From NCBI GenBank assembly GCA_004292595.1, contig RDXM01000129.1, positions 1-52,360 on the forward strand: a stretch of DNA of 52,360 nucleotides, given 5' to 3'. The stretch comes from Candidatus Kapaibacterium sp. (GTDB lineage Bacteria; Bacteroidota; Ignavibacteria; Kapaibacteriales; UBA4661). Below are positions 23,953-33,387 of the stretch, in pieces. A program made the translations under genes and the position numbers. The notes under the pieces are model-generated. The model searched no databases. It saw only the letters and a program-made list of their open reading frames with translations, and was not told the origin of the DNA. Every line of letters begins with the position of its first letter. The stretch's first letter is position 1.

Positions 23953-26208
23953 ATGAATCACACATCTCACCACCTTTCCGAAGGCGCGTACAGTATCTCG
24001 AATGTTGTCCGCCGTGCAGTGAATATCTGCCTCTTGCTGATGTTCATTTTGCTCACTACTGTGCAAAATGCCTCCGTCTTTGCGCAGGCACCAGCATCTA
24101 CAATAGCATCTTCCACGCAAGCAAGCACTCAGGCGACTCCGCCCGACAACGACGGCATTCGCTACGGTTTTTCGGGAATGTTCAATTATACCCTGCACAA
24201 CGCACGATTCCTCGATTTGCCATACATTTCCAACAGACAAAATCTCACCGATTACATCTTCAATAATGGCATGGGACTTGGCTTCTCCGCAGGTGCGCAG
24301 GTAGAGTTTCCGCTTTTGCGTTGGTTGAATCTAGGCGTGAGGGCTTCCTACGTGCAGCGAAACGGCACATTGCTTTCCAACCTAGATTCTATGCTGGTTG
24401 GACGCATTGATGACGGTTCGAGCGATATGGGGATATTCCGCAGAATGCTTTCGACGGATTATGCGACGTTTGGCTCGGATGTCTTTCTCACCATCAATCC
24501 CGCAGGTGGCTTGAACATTTACTTGGGCGGGCGTGTGGAATTTGCTGTGTCAAAATCGTGGCAGGAAGCCGAGTATTTGCTCGCACCGTCGGACGGCGTT
24601 TTTCACGATACAGGCGAGCGGACACGTAACGCCAAAAGCGGCATCATTCCTAATGTTCGGAACTTTGGCATTGCAAATATGAACATTGAAATTTTTCAAG
24701 GAATTGGCTATGAAATTCCCGTGCATCCCTCCGGCGCGTGGACGGTGGAGCCGTCGGTGTTCTACGGAACGCAAATGCTGAACATCCTTTTTGATATGGC
24801 AAAGGGCGAATACTGGAACACACGCGCCGTGCGAGGCGGTCTGACGCTGCGGTATTATCCCGTGCGCGAGGCGGGATTTGATGCGCAGTTGTACAAAGTC
24901 AAGCAACTCGCCGCGCTCGAAAAGCAGATGTTGGAAGAGCGCAAAAAAATTCAATCCGAACTCCGCGAACTGCGTCAGTCGGGCGTTCTTGTGAAATTAC
25001 CGCCACCAGTGGGCTTATTTGCTGACGGAACACGTGCTGAGAACCCAACAGTGCGCGTAGAGCAGTTCCGCTCAACGATGGTGGTGTCGCTTGTGCCGCA
25101 CGTTTTTTTCAATGAAGGTTCGTCGGTGATTCCCTCGCGCTATCGGCGTATTAACAGCCCCGACCGCAATACTTTTTCGCTGAATCGTTTGACAAAACTG
25201 CCAACACTTGAGATGTACCGCCATCTTTTGAACATCATCGGCAAGCGCATGACCGAACGCCCTGATGCCCGTCTGACGCTGACTGCGTACAATGCCGCAT
25301 CGGGAAGCGAAGCTGCCAACAAGAAACTTGCCCAACAACGCGCCGAGACGGTCAGCGATTATTTACAAGATGTCTGGAAAATTCCTGTAAGCCGCATCAG
25401 TACAAGCATTCAAGATGCCTCATCGCAAAATAATGCGGATAAAAATATGGATAAAAATGCTGCAAGCGAAGAAGATATGCGCCGTGTGGATATTGCCTCT
25501 TCCGACCCCGCTCTTTTACTCCCCATTACGCTGGAATCGGTCTATCAGCGCATCTCGCCACAGGCAATTCAGTTTTCTCCCGAAATCAATGCTGGTGCGG
25601 GCTTGAAGCAATGGGGCTTGGAAGTATCGCAGTTTCAGGACAATGAAATTGCAACCGTGTATCAGGCAGAAGGCACAAGCACATATCCGAAGGAGATTGT
25701 TTGGCAAATGAATGAAGGTTCTGTCGAAATGACATCGGGCTTGATGGAATGCCGCTTGGACGTGACGGACGTGAACAATCGCCAAAGCGACGCGCCTATT
25801 CAAGCCATTCCTGTGCAGGTGAAACTCTTAGCGGACAATATCGCTCCCAATGCACGTGTGGACATCGCGCTCCTTGCTGCGCCGCTCGGAAAAACGCTTG
25901 GGGAAAATGATGTTCAAAATGCGACAAAAACAAGTATTCAAGCAGGTTCGGTGGTAATTGCGGAGGGATTTGCCGAACGAAGCGACCTCAAAAATGAAAA
26001 CAGCCCCTTCGATACCGATGCCGCCGATGAACGCGCACGGCGTGTCAGCACGATACTCGGCGGCATTCAAGGCGTTTCAGCAAGCGTTGTCAGTAGCAAA
26101 AAACCCGCCGCGTGGATGCGCTCCTTGCACAACGATTCTGGCACACCTGAAGGGCGATTGTACAATCGTGGTGTGCGTGTGGAAATCCGCTCTGGTGCTG
26201 CGAAGTAA
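23953..26208 (+). CDS. OmpA-family outer-membrane protein with N-terminal beta-barrel-like region
   Basis: 751 residues. A long basic N-region precedes the signal hydrophobic core (ICLLLMFILLTTVQNASVFA, about 28-47). Residues 60-320 are rich in alternating aromatic strands like an outer-membrane barrel (GMGLGFSAGAQVEFPLLRWL). A short coiled-coil segment (LEKQMLEERKKIQSELREL) follows. Residues about 400-520 form an OmpA/MotB-like domain (HVFFNEGSSVIPSRYRRI; KKLAQQRAETVSDYL), and a second degenerate OmpA-like part lies near the end (ADERARRVSTILGGIQGV). It should bridge outer membrane and peptidoglycan. Confidence 0.82.
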   Translation: MNHTSHHLSEGAYSISNVVRRAVNICLLLMFILLTTVQNASVFAQAPASTIASSTQASTQATPPDNDGIRYGFSGMFNYTLHNARFLDLPYISNRQNLTDYIFNNGMGLGFSAGAQVEFPLLRWLNLGVRASYVQRNGTLLSNLDSMLVGRIDDGSSDMGIFRRMLSTDYATFGSDVFLTINPAGGLNIYLGGRVEFAVSKSWQEAEYLLAPSDGVFHDTGERTRNAKSGIIPNVRNFGIANMNIEIFQGIGYEIPVHPSGAWTVEPSVFYGTQMLNILFDMAKGEYWNTRAVRGGLTLRYYPVREAGFDAQLYKVKQLAALEKQMLEERKKIQSELRELRQSGVLVKLPPPVGLFADGTRAENPTVRVEQFRSTMVVSLVPHVFFNEGSSVIPSRYRRINSPDRNTFSLNRLTKLPTLEMYRHLLNIIGKRMTERPDARLTLTAYNAASGSEAANKKLAQQRAETVSDYLQDVWKIPVSRISTSIQDASSQNNADKNMDKNAASEEDMRRVDIASSDPALLLPITLESVYQRISPQAIQFSPEINAGAGLKQWGLEVSQFQDNEIATVYQAEGTSTYPKEIVWQMNEGSVEMTSGLMECRLDVTDVNNRQSDAPIQAIPVQVKLLADNIAPNARVDIALLAAPLGKTLGENDVQNATKTSIQAGSVVIAEGFAERSDLKNENSPFDTDAADERARRVSTILGGIQGVSASVVSSKKPAAWMRSLHNDSGTPEGRLYNRGVRVEIRSGAAK

Positions 26209-26238
26209 AGGAGCAGCAATTTCGTATTTTTTGCTGGG

Positions 26239-27435
26239 TTATTCTTCGTGCAAACGCGGCACACGCGCCGTCATTCCCGTGCAGATTTCGTAGGGAATTG
26301 TTCCGAGCGCAGTTGCCCAGTCATCAGCAGTGATGCGGTTTTCCGAGCCGTTTGGTGCTTGCGCTGCGCCGAGCAAAATTACTTCGTCGCCGACGCGAAA
26401 CTGCTCGTCACTAATATCAACCATACATTGGTCCATGCAAATTGTTCCCACAACGGGAAAGAATGTTCCTTGAATAATCACCTGTGCTTTTCCCGTCAAG
26501 CCGCGCCGAAAGCCGTCTGCGTAGCCAATCGGAATCGTTGCAATCGTTGTTTCTTTCGGTGTGATGTAGCGGCAGCCGTAGCTCACGGCTTCGCCCTTTG
26601 GCAAGCGGCGCAGAGAAATAATGCTGCTTGTGAGCGACATCACGGGCTGCAGCGCAAGTGGATTCAGGAGTTCATGCGAAGGATTGTAGCCGTAGAGCGC
26701 GATTCCGGGACGCAAAAGCGTAAAGAGCGCACTATTATTGGCTTGTGGGCTTGCTTCTGCAATCGCCCCACTATTTGCCGCATGAATATAGCGAAAGCTG
26801 AACCCCGCATCACGCAAGGCGTTCAGGCTTTCCGTGAAAATGCGCACTTGCTTGTAGTAATAGCTTTTATCGGCTTCATCGGCAGTCGCAAAATGTGTAC
26901 AGATGCCATGAATGTTGATGTTCGGCAATGTACTTACCGAGCGCATAAATTCAAGTGCTTCGTGGGGTTGGATGCCATCGCGGCGCATTCCTGTGTCGAG
27001 CGTTAAGTGAGCATTCAATACGCGCCCTGTTTTAGCAGCTTCCGCCGAAAATGCTTGCATGGTCGTGCGAGAAGCCGCACAAAACTCAAGATTTAACCTG
27101 CAATATTCGGCCGCTCCGTGCGCAAAGGGCGGTGTTACAACGGCAATGCGCGTGTCGGGCATATCCTCTGCCGCTCGCAGTGGTGTGGCTTCTGCGGCAA
27201 ACGCCACGCCGAGCATTGTTTCAATTCCAAGCGTTTTTCCTTCTTCTAAAATTGCTTTTGCGCACGGCACAATGCCGTGTCCGTAGGCATCCGCCTTGAC
27301 GACTGCCATCATTGCAGGGCGTGGCGCATCGCTTGCCAGTGATGCAGAGGCACGCTCGGCAAGCGTACGAAAATTGTGGCGTAAGCGAGAAAGATGAATG
27401 GTTGCAAGCGTTGAACGAAGCGGTTTTGCTGGCAT
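26239..27435 (-). CDS. alr: Alanine racemase
   Basis: 398 residues. PLP enzyme interconverting L- and D-alanine for peptidoglycan. The PLP-lysine motif is VVKADAYGHG (Lys near residue 46). The GICTHFATADE, IPIGYADGFRRGL and CMDQCMVDISD segments are all present, and AVSYGCRY is recognisable from the C-terminal domain. It converges on the OmpA gene with a 30-bp gap that holds a weak hairpin (CAGCAA/TTGCTG). The start has no obvious ribosome-binding site. Confidence 0.95.
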   Translation of the reverse strand: MPAKPLRSTLATIHLSRLRHNFRTLAERASASLASDAPRPAMMAVVKADAYGHGIVPCAKAILEEGKTLGIETMLGVAFAAEATPLRAAEDMPDTRIAVVTPPFAHGAAEYCRLNLEFCAASRTTMQAFSAEAAKTGRVLNAHLTLDTGMRRDGIQPHEALEFMRSVSTLPNINIHGICTHFATADEADKSYYYKQVRIFTESLNALRDAGFSFRYIHAANSGAIAEASPQANNSALFTLLRPGIALYGYNPSHELLNPLALQPVMSLTSSIISLRRLPKGEAVSYGCRYITPKETTIATIPIGYADGFRRGLTGKAQVIIQGTFFPVVGTICMDQCMVDISDEQFRVGDEVILLGAAQAPNGSENRITADDWATALGTIPYEICTGMTARVPRLHEE

Positions 27436-27520
27436 GGTGGCTGAAAAAATAAATGAGAAAATATGCTGGAAATGAGCATTGCTGTACGAAAAAGCGTACT
27501 ATTGCGATTTCTGGACGTAC

Positions 27521-27557
27521 AAAAAAAGCGCGGCAAATCAAGTATTTACCGCGCTTT
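27521..27557 (-). terminator. Rho-independent terminator of the glutamate dehydrogenase gene
   Basis: On the minus strand, AAAGCGCGG and CCGCGCTTT form a 9-bp stem with a 15-base loop followed by a T-run. It begins about 24 bp after the gdhA stop. Confidence 0.8.
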
Positions 27558-27580
27558 GAGCGTTGTACTGCAAGCATTCT

Positions 27581-29116
27581 TTACGGGAACAAGCCCAACT
27601 GACGATACGTCGTGGCAACTTTGTCAATCGCTGATGCGAAGGCTGCTGTGCGGAGGTCGCCAATTTCTTTGTGCATACGGTAGTATTCCTTGATTTCCTC
27701 GTACGAACTCATCATCGTATCTTCCAAGCCCGAATTTACGAGGTCTTCCTCGCCTGCGCCGCGAATCATCAGGTCGCGCTCGGATTGGCGGAAATTGCGC
27801 CCGACCAAGTCCTCAATCGAAGAAACCATGCGAGATTGCGTATTTTCCTCGAAGCGGCGTTCCATGCGTCCGAAGCGCACGTGCGAGATGTTTTTCAGCC
27901 ACTCAAAGTAGGAAACCGTTACGCCGCCTGCATTCAGGTACATATCGGGAATAATTAAAATACCTTTTTTCAAGAGAATGTCTTCAGCATCCGCCGTAAC
28001 AGGACCATTTGCGCCTTCAGCAATAATTTTTGCTTGGATGCGCGGCGCATTTTCCGACGTGATTTGGCTTTCCAATGCTGCTGGAATCAAAATGTCGCAC
28101 TCCAGTTCCAATGCGGCTTTGCTGTCCTTCATGGTCTTTGCTTTGGGATAGCCAGTAATGGATTTATTCGCAATGCGATACTGATTCAATTCTTCAACAT
28201 TAATACCTTTTTCGTTGATAACTGCGCCGTCCCACTCAATAATGCCCGTAATCAGCGCACCTTGCTCTTGCAAAAATTTCGCCGCGTAATAGCCTACGTT
28301 TCCAAAGCCTTGGATAATCACGCTTTTGCCTTCCAAGCCGGGCGTGAGTTTCAAGAGCTTCATATCGTGCTTGTCGGCGGTTGCTTGGCGCAGACCGAAC
28401 ATGACACCGCGTCCTGTTGCCTCACGGCGACCACGCACACCACCTTGTGCAATCGGCTTACCTGTTACGCAGCCAAGCGCATTGATGTCGCGTCCGCCGT
28501 GAAATGCCATGTAGGTATCGGCAATCCACGCCATTTCGCGCTCGCCTGTGCCGTAGTCGGGCGCTGGTACGTCCACTGCGGGTCCGATAAAGTTTTTGCT
28601 GATAAGTTCCGACGTGTAGCGGCGTGTGATGCGCTCCAGTTCGTCATCGGTGTAATCGCGTGGGTTGATTTTGATGCCGCCCTTCGCGCCGCCAAACGGC
28701 ACGTGGACAATCGCGCATTTGTAGGTCATGAGCGCAGCCAAAGCCATTACCTCGTCTTGGTCCACCATTGTCGAATAGCGAATGCCGCCTTTGGTCGGCA
28801 GTTTGTGATGGCTGTGTTCGCAGCGCCATGCTTCAATAACCTGAATTTCGCCTCTGATGCGCACAGGGAATTGAAAATAATAGACCGAATTACACGCTTT
28901 AATCTGCTCTGCCAGACCGCTTGGTAGTTTCAGAGCCTTTGCTGCTTTATCGAAGTTCTGCGCAACAGACTTGAAAAACGGTGCTGGTACGTGTACGCTG
29001 CCGATGGTGTTTGTACCGTTAGTTGTTGTTGCAGCCGACGTTGTAGCTGGTTTCGCCGCAGTTTTTGCGGCGGTTTTCGGTTTTGCTGTCGGCTTTGCCG
29101 CAGTTTTTGTTGCCAT
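27581..29116 (-). CDS. gdhA: Glutamate dehydrogenase with a basic Ala/Lys/Pro N-terminal tail
   Basis: 511 residues from the ATG at 29116, which has AGGAG 8 nt upstream; the frame opens 7 codons earlier. Reversible oxidative deamination of glutamate to 2-oxoglutarate. The substrate region [11 protein letters not shown], the catalytic-site segment [28 protein letters not shown] and the NAD(P) fold [16 protein letters not shown] are all visible. The first 34 residues are almost only Ala, Lys, Thr and Pro ([20 protein letters not shown]), like a histone H1-type tail, which is not usual for the family and adds about 35-70 residues to a normal hexameric enzyme. Confidence 0.95.
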   Translation of the reverse strand: MATKTAAKPTAKPKTAAKTAAKPATTSAATTTNGTNTIGSVHVPAPFFKSVAQNFDKAAKALKLPSGLAEQIKACNSVYYFQFPVRIRGEIQVIEAWRCEHSHHKLPTKGGIRYSTMVDQDEVMALAALMTYKCAIVHVPFGGAKGGIKINPRDYTDDELERITRRYTSELISKNFIGPAVDVPAPDYGTGEREMAWIADTYMAFHGGRDINALGCVTGKPIAQGGVRGRREATGRGVMFGLRQATADKHDMKLLKLTPGLEGKSVIIQGFGNVGYYAAKFLQEQGALITGIIEWDGAVINEKGINVEELNQYRIANKSITGYPKAKTMKDSKAALELECDILIPAALESQITSENAPRIQAKIIAEGANGPVTADAEDILLKKGILIIPDMYLNAGGVTVSYFEWLKNISHVRFGRMERRFEENTQSRMVSSIEDLVGRNFRQSERDLMIRGAGEEDLVNSGLEDTMMSSYEEIKEYYRMHKEIGDLRTAAFASAIDKVATTYRQLGLFP

Positions 29117-29217
29117 AATCCACACTCCTGAAATCAAAACTGATGAATGAAAAGAATACCGTTTGTTAGCTTGAAAAATGTATGCACCGCCATTTCAAAG
29201 AGTTAAGGGCGATGTTG

Positions 29218-29823
29218 CTACACTGCATCAACAATCCATTGCAAGGCGGCAAGCACATGATACGGATTGCTAAAACTTAAACTGACATAGTCGGGGTCAA
29301 TGCTGATGATGTTCTGCTCTAACTTGAGAAAACCCCAACTGTAGGCTGATGTTACACATCCAAAGACCGTATTCGTCGGCTTGCCCTTTTGGGCGTTAAA
29401 AAGCTGCGCTGCGTATAATTCCGCGCTGCATTGTGCAATGGCGTTATCGTCAATATCTGTTTTTTTTGTTTCCACGATAAAAAAAGCTGGAGCTTCAACG
29501 ATAAATGTGTCGCTCGCCGATGCGAAAATGAAATCACAAAATCCGTTTAGTCCTTTGTTTTTATCAATCGTAAATTCGTACCCAGAAAAAATAGAATACT
29601 TAGCTTGATTTTTTCTGTACAATGCTTGCAGCACTGGCGTAACGACAAATTCCGACCGTGCTTTTTCGCTACCAAGATATATTTTCGCGGCTTCCTGCAA
29701 CGAGCTGGCAAGGTGCGTGTCTTCGGCAAATGTAGGCAATTCTTTTGGCAGCCAGTAGTTCCGTTGGATATGAATGCCAAGCTGCTCTTTAAGCGTTCGG
29801 ATTTTGAATTTGTTGTACGACAT
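29218..29823 (-). CDS. Uncharacterised PD-(D/E)XK nuclease-like protein
   Basis: 201 residues. A possible PD-(D/E)XK active site is GLNGFCDFIF (Asp97) followed by FFIVETKKTD (Glu118, Lys120), with Gln131 in the helix after it, similar to the N-terminal nuclease domain of type I restriction HsdR-like or stand-alone proteins. No translocase or methyltransferase is nearby. It starts 3 nt after the hisS stop on the same strand, so it is co-transcribed with hisS. I do not recognise a named family. Confidence 0.6.
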   Translation of the reverse strand: MSYNKFKIRTLKEQLGIHIQRNYWLPKELPTFAEDTHLASSLQEAAKIYLGSEKARSEFVVTPVLQALYRKNQAKYSIFSGYEFTIDKNKGLNGFCDFIFASASDTFIVEAPAFFIVETKKTDIDDNAIAQCSAELYAAQLFNAQKGKPTNTVFGCVTSAYSWGFLKLEQNIISIDPDYVSLSFSNPYHVLAALQWIVDAV

Positions 29824-29826
29824 ATA

Positions 29827-31089
29827 TCAGGAGGATTTGAGCAGTGAAAGCAGTGTTTGTGCGTCATCCAGCCCAATTTCTCTTTGCTCGCCTGTCGCCA
29901 TTGTTTTCAAAATTGCTTTGTTGTTCAAACGCTCTTGTTCGCCGATAATCGCTACAAAGCGAGCTTTGGTGCGGTCTGCGTCGCGCATTTGTGCTTTGAA
30001 GGAACGGCGCAGTGCGTCGGTTGTTGCCGAAAAGCCCTGTTCGCGGAGTGTTTGTGCGAGTTTCATGGCGAGTGGAGAAGAATCGTCGTCGAGGGCAATC
30101 ACGTACGCATCGCATGAAATCTCGCTCACAGGCAATTTTCCTTCTTCTTCCAACAACAGTAATAATCGCTCAATCCCAAAAGCGAAGCCGATGCCAGGCG
30201 TTTTTTTGCCGCCTAATTGCTCAAACAGCCCGTCGTATCTGCCGCCGCCGCCAATTGCATTTTGCGAACCCAAGCGCGTGGTGACAAATTCAAATGCTGT
30301 GTGGCAATAATAGTCCAAGCCCCGCACTAAACGTGGATTTACGCTAAAGGGAATGCCCAGCGCAGTGAGTAAATGCTGCACTCGCTCGAAGTACGCACGG
30401 CTGCTTTCGTCCAAGTAATCAATGAGTAATGGTGCGCCTTTTACGGCTGCTGCATCTTCGGGATGCTTGGAATCCAAGATACGAAGCGGGTTGCGCTCCA
30501 AGCGGCTTTTGCTGTCGTCCGACATCGTAGCGATAAACGGCGCGAAATGTGCTTGCAATGCCTCGCGGTAGCGTGTGCGGCTTTCGGTGCTGCCAAGCGA
30601 GTTTATTTGTAATTCAAACGCCGTCAAGCCGATTTCCCGCAAGATATTTGCTGCAAGTGCGATAGCTTCTGCATCGCCTTCGGGTTTGTCCGAGCCAAGT
30701 ATTTCTGCATCGAATTGGTGAAATTGACGCAAACGCCCTTTCTGCGGGCGTTCCTGACGAAACATCGCGCCCATGTACCACAGGCGCACAAGCGGATTTT
30801 TCTCAACAAGTGTGTTTTCAATTACCGCACGAACAATGCTTGCGGTGGCTTCAGGGCGCAGTGTAAGCGAGTTCTGACCTTGGTCAAGGAAGGTGTACAT
30901 TTCCTTGCCAACGATGTCAGTGGTTTCGCCGATACCGCGTGAGAAAAGTTCCGTAGATTCAAAAAAAGGAGTGCGAATTTCTTGAAAACCGAAAGAGGCT
31001 GCAACGCGCCGAAACGTGCTTTCCAGCGTGTGCCAGGCGTGAATGTCGCTTGGGAGGGTGTCTTTTGTGCCGCGTATTGCTTGAATCAT
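29827..31089 (-). CDS. hisS: Histidyl-tRNA synthetase
   Basis: 420 residues. Class II synthetase charging tRNA-His. It begins MIQAIRGTKDTLP. Motif 2 RLWYMGAMFRQERPQKGRLR, the histidine-specific LVRGLDYYCHTAFEF and motif 3 GIGFAFGIERLLLLLE are all intact, followed by the anticodon-binding domain. Length is normal. The downstream PD-(D/E)XK gene is almost abutting. Confidence 0.96.
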   Translation of the reverse strand: MIQAIRGTKDTLPSDIHAWHTLESTFRRVAASFGFQEIRTPFFESTELFSRGIGETTDIVGKEMYTFLDQGQNSLTLRPEATASIVRAVIENTLVEKNPLVRLWYMGAMFRQERPQKGRLRQFHQFDAEILGSDKPEGDAEAIALAANILREIGLTAFELQINSLGSTESRTRYREALQAHFAPFIATMSDDSKSRLERNPLRILDSKHPEDAAAVKGAPLLIDYLDESSRAYFERVQHLLTALGIPFSVNPRLVRGLDYYCHTAFEFVTTRLGSQNAIGGGGRYDGLFEQLGGKKTPGIGFAFGIERLLLLLEEEGKLPVSEISCDAYVIALDDDSSPLAMKLAQTLREQGFSATTDALRRSFKAQMRDADRTKARFVAIIGEQERLNNKAILKTMATGEQREIGLDDAQTLLSLLKSS

Positions 31090-31147
31090 TGCAAAGGATA
31101 AAATCTGCGTAAATCTGTTAAAATATTTCTATCAAATTATTCCAAGA

Positions 31148-32071
31148 TTATTGTTCACCAAGTTTTCGTCGTAGTTCTTGGATAATTTTCTGTTGTTCTT
31201 CGAGTTGTTGGTCTTTTTGCTCAAGAACTTGGTCTTTCTGCCCAAGTTCTTGCTGGGCTTGTTCCAGTTCTTGCTGGGCTTGTTCCAGTTCTTGCTGGGC
31301 TTGTTCCAGTTCTTGCTGGGTTTGTTCGAGTTGGACGCGCTGTGGTCCTAAGACCGCATTTATGCTACGCCACGCTTCTTGCTCAATGTCGAGTTGCTCG
31401 CGTTCTTTCGGCTCGGTGCCGACGTAGTGCAAAATGTCCGTCATAAGGCGTACTCCTTCGACATCTGGTTCGTGAAGAAATTCTTTTATCGTCGTCGTGT
31501 CGCCGGTGAAGTGGCGTTGCTCAAAAATGCTCAGAAGTTTATCCAAGCGAGATTGGTAACGGTCCGTGATTCTACCAACCTGAACAACAAAACTATCATG
31601 CGTGAGTTTTTCAATGAAATCGCTTTTTGCGGCAATGATGCTGTTGGTCACGAGGTCTCGGTACTGGCGTTCTACCTTGATGCAGGCACTTTCAATGCTC
31701 GGAAGCGGAAAGCCTAAAATATAAATCGTTGTAATCGGCAATGCTACTTCTTGCTCATGGACCGTATCTTCTTTTTTGTATTGTGCCGCGAGGTACTGGC
31801 GAAAGCGCATGAGGTCGAGCAGATTTCGAGCTTTCTGAATTTCAATCAGGACTTTTTTTACTTCCCCCGTGGCGGTCTGTATTGTTGCAATAAAATCCAG
31901 TCGAAAGATAGAAATCCCGACCAGTTCTTGTGTGTAGGTGAACTCTTGCGGCAATACTTGTACGCTTTCAATTACCTCATCCATCAGCGTTCCGATAAAG
32001 AATTTCACGACTTTATCATTTTCCATGAGGCGCTTGAAGACGACATCGTATATCGGATTTGCGATGACCAT
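31148..32071 (-). CDS. Rpn/PDDEXK_2-family nuclease with tandem coiled-coil repeats
   Basis: 307 residues. The N-terminal part (NPIYDVVFKRLMENDKV; FRLDFIATIQ with Asp59; VLIEIQKARN with Glu77-Ile-Gln79) is the PD-(D/E)XK form of the Rpn/transposase-like family, in which ExQ replaces ExK. Family members promote recombination or accompany mobile elements. The C-terminal 60 residues are a Gln/Glu coiled coil built of a repeated QQELEQA heptad, encoded by a 21-bp tandem repeat. Confidence 0.82.
   Translation of the reverse strand: MVIANPIYDVVFKRLMENDKVVKFFIGTLMDEVIESVQVLPQEFTYTQELVGISIFRLDFIATIQTATGEVKKVLIEIQKARNLLDLMRFRQYLAAQYKKEDTVHEQEVALPITTIYILGFPLPSIESACIKVERQYRDLVTNSIIAAKSDFIEKLTHDSFVVQVGRITDRYQSRLDKLLSIFEQRHFTGDTTTIKEFLHEPDVEGVRLMTDILHYVGTEPKEREQLDIEQEAWRSINAVLGPQRVQLEQTQQELEQAQQELEQAQQELEQAQQELGQKDQVLEQKDQQLEEQQKIIQELRRKLGEQ
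31244..31330. repeat. 21-bp tandem repeat encoding coiled-coil heptads
   Basis: Four nearly perfect copies of a 21-bp unit (AGTTCTTGCTGGGCTTGTTC plus one base). Because the unit is a multiple of three, copy-number change would lengthen or shorten the coiled coil without a frameshift. Confidence 0.9.
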
Positions 32072-32094
32072 ACGCTAGAGGAGGGATGAAATCT

Positions 32095-32190
32095 GAGGTT
32101 TGAGGGCTGAAATATTGAGAGAGCGTCTGTTTTCAAGCGGGTTCGAGGGCATCGTATCTTTGCCGTTTCATATTTCAGCCCTCACACCTC
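32095..32190. repeat. 20-bp hyphenated inverted repeat downstream of ptsN
   Basis: Arms 32095-32114 (GAGGTTTGAGGGCTGAAATA) and 32171-32190 are complementary with one mismatch, with a 56-bp loop. It fills the gap between ptsN and the Rpn-like gene. The loop contains TATCTTTG on the plus strand, a Bacteroidota -7-like word with no gene to serve. Confidence 0.75.
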
Positions 32191-32203
32191 ATCCTTTCTT
32201 ATC

Positions 32204-32674
32204 TTACATATCCAGCTTTTGTGCTTCTTCTTGGCTAATCATGTCAATAATTTCATTTGCTGAGGACGCTCCCAGAAGGCGTTCTCGGAATTCATCGCTA
32301 TTCATCAAACGAGAAATGCGTGAAAGCAAGCGCAGATGAGTTCCGACAGCATTTTCCTGACCAAGCAGCATGAAAATAATATTGACAGGTTTGTTGTCGA
32401 GTGCTTGATACTCAACAGGTTCATCCAACGTAACAAGTGCGCCGATAGGCTGCATCACTGCATCGGTCTTGGCATGAGGAAAGGCAAAACCCTTCCCAAC
32501 ACCAGTGGACATAATGTTTTCTCGCTCAAAAATAAGCGTTTCTACTTTATTGGTATCCGCAATGCCGCCTCGTTCACGCAGCATCGCAATCATAAAATTC
32601 AGTGCGTCGCTTTTGGTAGAGAGGTGCTGATGCACTGCTACGGAAGTTGTTTGCAAAACATCGGTGATACGCAT
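32204..32674 (-). CDS. ptsN: PTS EIIA-type (nitrogen PTS, PtsN-like) protein
   Basis: 156 residues from the ATG at 32674. One complete EIIA fructose/nitrogen-type domain with the phospho-accepting His67 in GKGFAFPHAKTD. Stand-alone proteins of this kind are usually regulatory, linking phosphotransfer to nitrogen or potassium metabolism, rather than sugar transporters. No other PTS gene is in the window. The frame extends upstream through a repetitive region (Phe/Ser/Pro-rich) that translates an intergenic inverted repeat, so the downstream start was preferred. Confidence 0.88.
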   Translation of the reverse strand: MRITDVLQTTSVAVHQHLSTKSDALNFMIAMLRERGGIADTNKVETLIFERENIMSTGVGKGFAFPHAKTDAVMQPIGALVTLDEPVEYQALDNKPVNIIFMLLGQENAVGTHLRLLSRISRLMNSDEFRERLLGASSANEIIDMISQEEAQKLDM

Positions 32675-32704
32675 AAAATCTGAAAGGATGAAGGTTGAAG
32701 GTTG

Positions 32705-32782
32705 AGGGATGAAGGTTGAAAATGCAAGGGTGAAAATATGAGAAAGAGTGCAATGCGCTTTCGCCCTCATCCTTCATCCCTG
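32705..32782. repeat. Inverted repeat upstream of ptsN with GGATGAAGGTTGA direct repeats
   Basis: AGGGATGAAGGTTGA (32705-32719) pairs with 32768-32782 with one mismatch. The word GGATGAAGGTTGA also occurs just upstream as a direct repeat. It lies between the PEBP gene stop and the ptsN start. Confidence 0.65.
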
Positions 32783-32796
32783 AAGCGTCTTTGCCC

Positions 32797-33387
32797 TTAT
32801 TTCCTTCCGTATAAACCTGTCAGTGTGGTCTTCGCAATCGTATTTTGGTAGATGTAGAACCCTACGAGTGCTGCGGTCGCACCTTGTGGGATGTCGAGTT
32901 TCTCAGTTTTTAAGGCATGAAGCGTAAAAATGTAACGATGCGGTTTATCGCCAAGAGGCGGACACGGACCGCCGTAGCCTTTCGCGCCAAAGTCCGTTGT
33001 ATTTTGGATGCTTCCTGCTGGTGCGAGGTTTAGGTCGGGATTTCCTGCATTTGCCGCAAGCGAGTCTGTTCCTGCGGGAATGTTATAGACCACCCAATGC
33101 CACCAGCCGCTTCCTGTGGGTGCGTCGGGGTCGTAGCAGGTGAGCGCAAAACTTTTCGCATCCTTCGGGGCATTTTTCCATGCAAGCGCAGGCGAAACAT
33201 TCTTGCCTGTGCAGCCAAAGCCCGAAAACACTTGCTCCATACTGAGTGTGCTGCCTTTTTTGAAAGCGGGGCTTGCGAGTTGGAATTGTGCGCTCGAATG
33301 TGCATGAACACCGAAAAGCAAAAGAAGCGTTGCAGTGAAAATGCGGAGCAATGCCGATAAAGGTGGAAAGAAAAAAGCGTGCTTCAT
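32797..33387 (-). CDS. Secreted phosphatidylethanolamine-binding (YbhB/YbcL) family protein
   Basis: 196 residues from the ATG at 33387, followed by a signal peptide (ALLRIFTATLLLLFGVHAHS). The PEBP ligand-site motifs are present: DPDAPTGSGWWHWVVYNIPA and GPCPPLGDKPHRYIFTLHAL. The bacterial members are small ligand-binding proteins of unclear function. Upstream in-frame residues contain no family sequence. It reads away from fadD. Confidence 0.92.
   Translation of the reverse strand: MKHAFFFPPLSALLRIFTATLLLLFGVHAHSSAQFQLASPAFKKGSTLSMEQVFSGFGCTGKNVSPALAWKNAPKDAKSFALTCYDPDAPTGSGWWHWVVYNIPAGTDSLAANAGNPDLNLAPAGSIQNTTDFGAKGYGGPCPPLGDKPHRYIFTLHALKTEKLDIPQGATAALVGFYIYQNTIAKTTLTGLYGRK

Noticed and set aside
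26214-26236. Terminator between the OmpA gene and alr
   Set aside because: The CAGCAA/TTGCTG stem is only 6 bp with no T-run after it, so it is mentioned but not called.
28034-28927. 297-codon plus-strand frame within gdhA
   Set aside because: It is the shadow of a well-conserved glutamate dehydrogenase on the minus strand.
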